Made by a program: the position numbers and the translations under genes. From assembly GCA_023409695.1 (NCBI GenBank), contig JAEYQZ010000113.1:1-8193 (forward strand): DNA of 8,193 nt. The letters are read 5' to 3'. The stretch is from Methanobacteriota archaeon (GTDB taxonomy: Archaea > Methanobacteriota > Methanobacteria > Methanobacteriales > Methanobacteriaceae). Of the stretch, positions 5,498 to 8,193 are shown one piece after another (position 1 is the first letter of the stretch; every line of letters starts with the position of its first letter). The notes below the pieces were generated by a model. That model was not told where the DNA came from. It did no database searches and saw nothing but the letters and a program-made list of their open reading frames with translations.

Positions 5498-5836
5498 ATG
5501 AAAAATGCACTATGGTACTTAGGATTTTTAAGCCCGCTGAGTTTGCTGTATTTTGTAACTGGAAATATTGCATTTGCAGGCTTTGCAGCATTTGTGGTCT
5601 ATTTCACAATTTATGGTGAAAATGATGAAAGGTTACAGGCAAATGTAGGGCTTGCAACCAGAAATACATTTCTTTATGTCATATTTGCAGGTGCAATATC
5701 TCTAATTTACATAAGTACAACCAAAGATATGTCTTACTTCCCACAGGCATTCACTCTGCTTTTTTCAGGTAGCATAATAATCTGCGTACTTTCATATTTC
5801 TTTTACAACTTCAGGGAAGAAGTAATAACAAAATAA
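5498..5836 (+). CDS. Small four-helix membrane protein, DUF3796/DUF2178-like
   Basis: 112 residues with four predicted helices (about 6-20, 23-39, 54-72, 80-104). The loop NDERLQANVGLATRN falls at 42-56, between helices two and three. The opening KNALWYLGFL and the DER-loop recall the DUF3796 group of small bacterial membrane proteins; function is unknown and the call is tentative. The loop shares DER-x7-A-x-RN with the preceding protein at identical spacing, so the two look like divergent paralogues that could form a heteromer. AAGGAG sits inside the last codons of the upstream gene and only 2 nt separate the reading frames, so translation is coupled. After its TAA stop the same frame stays open for 41 codons, to 5962. 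Confidence 0.75.
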   Translation: MKNALWYLGFLSPLSLLYFVTGNIAFAGFAAFVVYFTIYGENDERLQANVGLATRNTFLYVIFAGAISLIYISTTKDMSYFPQAFTLLFSGSIIICVLSYFFYNFREEVITK

Positions 5837-5857
5837 TTTTTCCATAAGGGCGCTTTA

Positions 5858-5903
5858 AGTATGTCAGTACAGTACAAATTCGGCAGGAACCTCCAAACAT
5901 ACT
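5858..5903. repeat. Inverted repeat AGTATGT/ACATACT upstream of the HTH gene
   Basis: AGTATGT (5858-5864) and ACATACT (5897-5903) are perfect complements separated by 32 nt. Within the spacer lies GTACAGTAC (5868-5876), a near-palindrome. The spacing is wide for a single operator, but could suit two bound dimers or an RNA stem-loop. Confidence 0.25.
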
Positions 5904-5962
5904 ATTTTAATCATCTGCGTGTTTTTGTGCCTGTATACAATTTCATGGAAGAACACCTATGA
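5861..5962 (+). CDS. Possible 33-aa small protein overlapping the HTH start
   Basis: An ATG at 5861 opens 33 codons ending in TGA at 5960-5962, which overlaps the ATG of the HTH gene as ATGA, a typical coupled arrangement. The peptide is rich in aromatic and basic residues (it begins MSVQYKFGRN and ends NFMEEHL) and has no clear transmembrane helix. AAGGG at 5846-5850 may be a ribosome site, with a rather long 10-nt spacing. The frame also runs straight on from the stop codon of the upstream membrane-protein gene. I do not recognise the peptide. It may be a real leader or small protein that couples HTH translation, or non-coding regulatory DNA that is open by chance. Confidence 0.35.
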   Translation: MSVQYKFGRNLQTYYFNHLRVFVPVYNFMEEHL

Positions 5963-6165
5963 AAACAAGAATTAAAGAATATAGAAAAGAACTTAAAATA
6001 ACTCAAGAGGAGTTAGCAGAAGCTGTTGAAGTAACACGGCAGACAATTATAGCTTTAGAACAGGGTAGGTATAACCCCTCTCTAATTTTAGCCTACCGAA
6101 TTACTAAAGCTCTCAAAAGGGGATACATTGAGGAGGTATTTGAACTGGAGGACATAGAAACATAA
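5959..6165 (+). CDS. YozG-like XRE/Cro-family HTH regulator
   Basis: 68 residues, the compact size of the YozG-type group. The HTH occupies about residues 14-35: ITQEELAEAVEVTRQTI, with the recognition helix in TRQTIIALEQGRYNPSL. The family pattern RQTI..LE.G.YNPSL.LA..I...L is clear, and the C-terminus YIEEVFELED matches the usual IEEVF end. It is a cytoplasmic DNA-binding dimer by family knowledge; its target is inferred. The gene follows two small membrane proteins, a pairing familiar for this regulator class, and precedes the second exporter promoter with its 13-bp dyad. The ribosome site is weak (GGAAG about 9 nt before ATG). Translation may depend on coupling from the small ORF that ends over its start codon. 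Confidence 0.9.
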   Translation: MKTRIKEYRKELKITQEELAEAVEVTRQTIIALEQGRYNPSLILAYRITKALKRGYIEEVFELEDIET

Positions 6166-6176
6166 TAATTATTTTG

Positions 6177-6189
6177 TAATAAGTTATTA
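6177..6189. promoter_or_regulatory. Dyad TAATAA-g-TTATTA in the exporter 2 promoter
   Basis: A perfect 6-1-6 inverted repeat lies 11 bp after the HTH stop codon and overlaps the likely TATA element at 6187-6194. Its position suits an operator for the HTH protein encoded just upstream. The pure A/T composition weakens the case, because such dyads are common in this AT-rich DNA. Confidence 0.35.
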
Positions 6190-6194
6190 AATAA
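6187..6194 (+). promoter_or_regulatory. Possible TATA box for the exporter 2 operon
   Basis: TTAAATAA lies about 60 bp before the permease start and predicts a start near 6215, leaving a leader of about 35 nt that holds GGAGG at 6241-6245. The match to TTTATATA is imperfect, and read-through from the upstream genes is also possible. Confidence 0.35.
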
Positions 6195-6251
6195 AACAGA
6201 ATCTTTATCTAAATGCATTACTTGGATTTATTGTATGTTTGGAGGTTTCAA

Positions 6252-7343
6252 ATGAGCATTTACAGATTATCCTTTAAAAATTTTAAAAGAAGGAAACTTA
6301 GAAGCGCCCTAACCATGTTAGGTGTAATTATAGGCGTTACTGCCCTCGTAGTCCTTATGGGTATTGGTACGGGGATGACATCCTACATGAAAGAGGAAAC
6401 TGAATCACTTATGGGAGATATTACGATAGTAAACAGTTCCGGCGGATCAGGGATTACAGGATCTACCGGCGACACATTTCTAAACTCTGCTGCAGTTTCT
6501 AAAATAGAGCATATGCCTCAACTTTACGATATTAAAAAAGAAACACAATTCTACAGCAAATTAAACAACATGCAGATAGTTGTTCAGGGAATTGATGACT
6601 GGGGCCAGATAAAAATCAACGGCACTCCAGGCGTTGTTATTAGTAAATCACTCACTGAAGATTTTAATTATAAAATAGGGAGTAACATAACCATTAAAGA
6701 TCATAAATTAACAGTAACAGGGACTACCAATGAAGGAGGGTTCGGAGTAGGACTTATATTCATAAATATAGATAAAGCTCTTGATATGAATAATAACAAC
6801 GTATCCACCATTTCAGCTAACACTAAAGGTGATCCAGATACTGTTAAAAAAGAAATAGAAAGTTCTATAAACGGTACAAGCGCGTTCACAAAAAATGATT
6901 ACACACAGCAGATTGATAAGATAATGCAAACAATAACTCTCTTTGTAAGTGCTATTGCCAGTGTTGCATTACTAGTGGGAGTTATAAGCATCGTAAACAT
7001 CATGTTAGTTAATGTTTCAGAAAGAACAAGAGAAATTGGAGTATTGAAAGCAATAGGATTTACAAACAGAGAAATATTGGGAAGTATACTCACAGAAGCG
7101 GGTTTACTGGGATTTGTAGCTTCGATAATAGGCATAATTGCAGCTGCTGTTTTGATAGAAGTTGGAATCATGTTATATGGACCACAACTAGGTATAGAAA
7201 ATATCAGTCTTACTCAAATGCTGCCACTATGGTTAATCGCAGGAGTAATTGGGGGCGCTACAATTTTAAGCATTTTAGCAGGTTTATATCCTGCACGGAG
7301 AGCATCTAAATTAAACGTTGTGGAGGCACTGCGATATGAATAA
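6252..7343 (+). CDS. MacB/FtsX-type ABC exporter permease (copy 2)
   Basis: 363 residues from the ATG at 6252. A longer frame from 6213 exists, but GGAGG at 6241-6245 with 6-nt spacing and exact co-linearity with copy 1 fix the start here. The layout matches copy 1: helix 1 at about 17-40, extracytoplasmic domain at about 43-225 with the same Gly/Ser loop, and an FtsX domain with SERTREIGVLKAIG at 256-269. The C-terminus has the usual YPARRASKLNVVEALRYE form. Differences from copy 1 concentrate in the extracytoplasmic domain, especially residues 75-120 and 151-190. The two may therefore handle different substrates or partners, while the coupling loop is unchanged. The stop overlaps the ATPase start by 8 nt. 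Confidence 0.92.
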   Translation: MSIYRLSFKNFKRRKLRSALTMLGVIIGVTALVVLMGIGTGMTSYMKEETESLMGDITIVNSSGGSGITGSTGDTFLNSAAVSKIEHMPQLYDIKKETQFYSKLNNMQIVVQGIDDWGQIKINGTPGVVISKSLTEDFNYKIGSNITIKDHKLTVTGTTNEGGFGVGLIFINIDKALDMNNNNVSTISANTKGDPDTVKKEIESSINGTSAFTKNDYTQQIDKIMQTITLFVSAIASVALLVGVISIVNIMLVNVSERTREIGVLKAIGFTNREILGSILTEAGLLGFVASIIGIIAAAVLIEVGIMLYGPQLGIENISLTQMLPLWLIAGVIGGATILSILAGLYPARRASKLNVVEALRYE

Positions 7344-7995
7344 CGATGTACTGGTATTTAATCATGTCTGGAAAACTTATCAAATGGGAACAGAAGAAGT
7401 AATGGCACTTAAAGGTGTTAATTTAATTGTAAAGGAAGGTTCTTTTACAGCACTGATGGGACCTTCAGGATCTGGAAAATCAACGTTACTCCACCTGGCG
7501 GGAATACTCGATACCCCAACAAAAGGAGCTGTTTTAATGAACGGGAAAAATATCAAAGAGTACTCGTTAAAAGAACAGGCTAAACTCCGGAGGGCAAACA
7601 TTGGATTTGTATTCCAGCGGTTCAATTTAATGCAGCAGCTTACAGCATTAGAAAACGTCATGCTGCCCATGATCTCACCAGATTCAGGAAAAGCCAAAAA
7701 ACTTTTAGATAAAGTCGGATTATCTGATAAATACGACCGTTACCATACACAACTTTCTGGTGGTGAACAGCAGCGTGTTTCCATAGCACGAGCTTTAGCC
7801 AATGACCCGTCACTTTTACTAGCTGATGAACCAACAGGAGAACTTGATACTCAAAATACAATGATAATAATGGAGTTACTCCAGGAATTAAATCAAAAAG
7901 AAGGATTAACAATTTTAGAGGTAACACACGATTCACTATGTGCAGAATATGCAGACAGGGTAATTAAAATGCAGGACGGAAATATACTCCGTTAA
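7336..7995 (+). CDS. MacB/LolD-type ABC transporter ATPase (copy 2)
   Basis: 219 residues from the ATG at 7336. A TTG at 7318 would add six residues, but the ATG reproduces the copy-1 overlap exactly and has GGAGG about 9 nt upstream inside the permease gene. The motifs are complete: Walker A GPSGSGKST at 42-50, Gln94 in the Q-loop, LSGGEQ at 140-145, Walker B LLADEP with Asp164 and Glu165, ELDT D-loop, and His198 in VTHD. It is expected to power the permease encoded directly upstream. It is about 78% identical to copy 1 over the core. Divergence is greatest at the N-terminus, in the helical-domain segment KNIKEYSLKEQAKLRRA, and in the C-terminal end after the D-loop. Confidence 0.95.
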   Translation: MNNDVLVFNHVWKTYQMGTEEVMALKGVNLIVKEGSFTALMGPSGSGKSTLLHLAGILDTPTKGAVLMNGKNIKEYSLKEQAKLRRANIGFVFQRFNLMQQLTALENVMLPMISPDSGKAKKLLDKVGLSDKYDRYHTQLSGGEQQRVSIARALANDPSLLLADEPTGELDTQNTMIIMELLQELNQKEGLTILEVTHDSLCAEYADRVIKMQDGNILR

Positions 7996-8000
7996 AATTA

Positions 8001-8007
8001 TTTTTTT
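8001..8007 (+). terminator. T7 tract after ATPase 2
   Basis: Seven consecutive T residues begin 6 nt after the ATPase stop codon, followed by ATA and an A6 run that could pair weakly with them. Archaeal RNA polymerase terminates at such T-tracts, so this is the likely end of the exporter block. Confidence 0.55.
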
Positions 8008-8091
8008 ATAAAAAACATTAAATTCTTTTAAATTCTATTTTTGGCTTAAAACAAATTTAAATCAGTCGTGAATAATGTAACTTTTTAAACC

Positions 8092-8099
8092 TATAAATT
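8092..8099 (+). promoter_or_regulatory. Possible TATA box near the right edge
   Basis: TATAAATT lies about 30 bp upstream of an ATG at 8125 that opens a frame running off the window. The spacing would fit a leaderless transcript. It is weak evidence on its own. Confidence 0.25.
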
Positions 8100-8124
8100 T
8101 TAGTTGAAAACTTACATGATTTAG

Positions 8125-8193
8125 ATGATAAACAAATTTTTTATAAATTCATTTGCAAAAATAAAGTTTTTGCACCTCGAAATCATCGAAATT
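8125..8193 (+). CDS. Possible start of a gene running off the right edge
   Basis: An ATG at 8125 opens 23 codons with no stop before the window ends. The peptide begins MINKFFINSF and is hydrophobic/aromatic with scattered lysines. There is no ribosome site, though a TATA-like element 26-33 bp upstream could give a leaderless RNA. The frame also contains a perfect hairpin (8154-8174) and a direct repeat, which argue equally for non-coding DNA. I do not recognise the protein. Confidence 0.2.
   Translation, partial: MINKFFINSFAKIKFLHLEIIEI
8154..8174. repeat. 8-bp perfect hairpin near the right edge
   Basis: TGCAAAAA (8154-8161) and TTTTTGCA (8167-8174) pair perfectly around a 5-nt loop. Just after it TCGAAAT occurs twice, at 8177-8183 and 8186-8192, a 9-bp period. 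The element may continue beyond the window, so its class cannot be determined. Confidence 0.35.

Noticed and set aside
6213..6251. A 13-residue N-terminal extension of permease 2 starting at 6213
   Set aside because: GGAGG at 6241-6245 lies within it at the right distance from the ATG at 6252, and the paralogue starts at the equivalent residue.
7318..7335. A TTG start adding six residues to ATPase 2
   Set aside because: The ATG at 7336 reproduces the exact overlap and ribosome-site spacing of copy 1, and the extra residues are encoded over the permease's conserved C-terminus.
3231..7995. Exporter duplication by an insertion sequence or composite transposon
   Set aside because: No transposase, terminal inverted repeats or target-site duplications are visible around either copy, and 77% protein identity indicates an old duplication.
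8075..8117. ATGTAA...TTACAT at the right edge as a third copy of the exporter 1 operator
   Set aside because: The half-sites are 31 bp apart rather than 8 and the interior does not match, so this is probably a chance occurrence.

Overview
The window is AT-rich, compact and almost certainly archaeal, most likely from a methanogen of the Methanobacterium type. The evidence is a set of archaeal TATA boxes (a perfect TTTATATA at 3005-3012), GGAGG-type ribosome binding sites, T-run termination, AGA/AGG arginine codons, and gene families common in Methanobacteriales: a NapH-like polyferredoxin, MacB-type exporters and DUF2178-like small membrane proteins. The genus is an inference; no marker gene is present to prove it.

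Left part (1-2874). The window opens inside a plus-strand gene for a polytopic membrane protein of the YjdF/DUF2238 type. It converges on a minus-strand pair: a TetR/AcrR repressor followed, 12 nt downstream, by a membrane-anchored NapH-like 4Fe-4S protein. The promoter of this pair carries a perfect inverted repeat overlapping the TATA box, a good candidate for the repressor's own operator. Further upstream on the minus strand is an EamA/DMT-family 10-helix transporter.

Right part (3005-8007). This is a plus-strand block with the order: MacB-like permease, ATPase, two four-helix small membrane proteins, a possible 33-codon ORF, a YozG-like HTH regulator, second MacB-like permease, second ATPase. 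The two permease+ATPase pairs are paralogues of identical architecture: 363 aa permeases about 77% identical without gaps, ATPases about 78% identical over the core, and the same 8-nt gene overlap. They flank the regulator/small-membrane-protein cassette. The first pair has an elaborate control region: a consensus TATA box, then two tandem 20-bp operator-like repeats over the expected transcription start, then a leader of about 200 nt with a strong Shine-Dalgarno sequence that leads to no ORF. The second pair has its own putative promoter just after the HTH gene, with a 13-bp dyad.

Working model (inference). The right block is a self-regulated export or envelope-stress module: two FtsX/MacB-type exporters of unknown substrate, a pair of homologous small membrane proteins that may sense or modulate, and an HTH switch. 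The most unusual points are the duplicated exporters around the cassette, the tandem operator array, the shared DER-x7-A-x-RN motif of the two small membrane proteins, and the small ORF that ends in an ATGA overlap with the HTH start.
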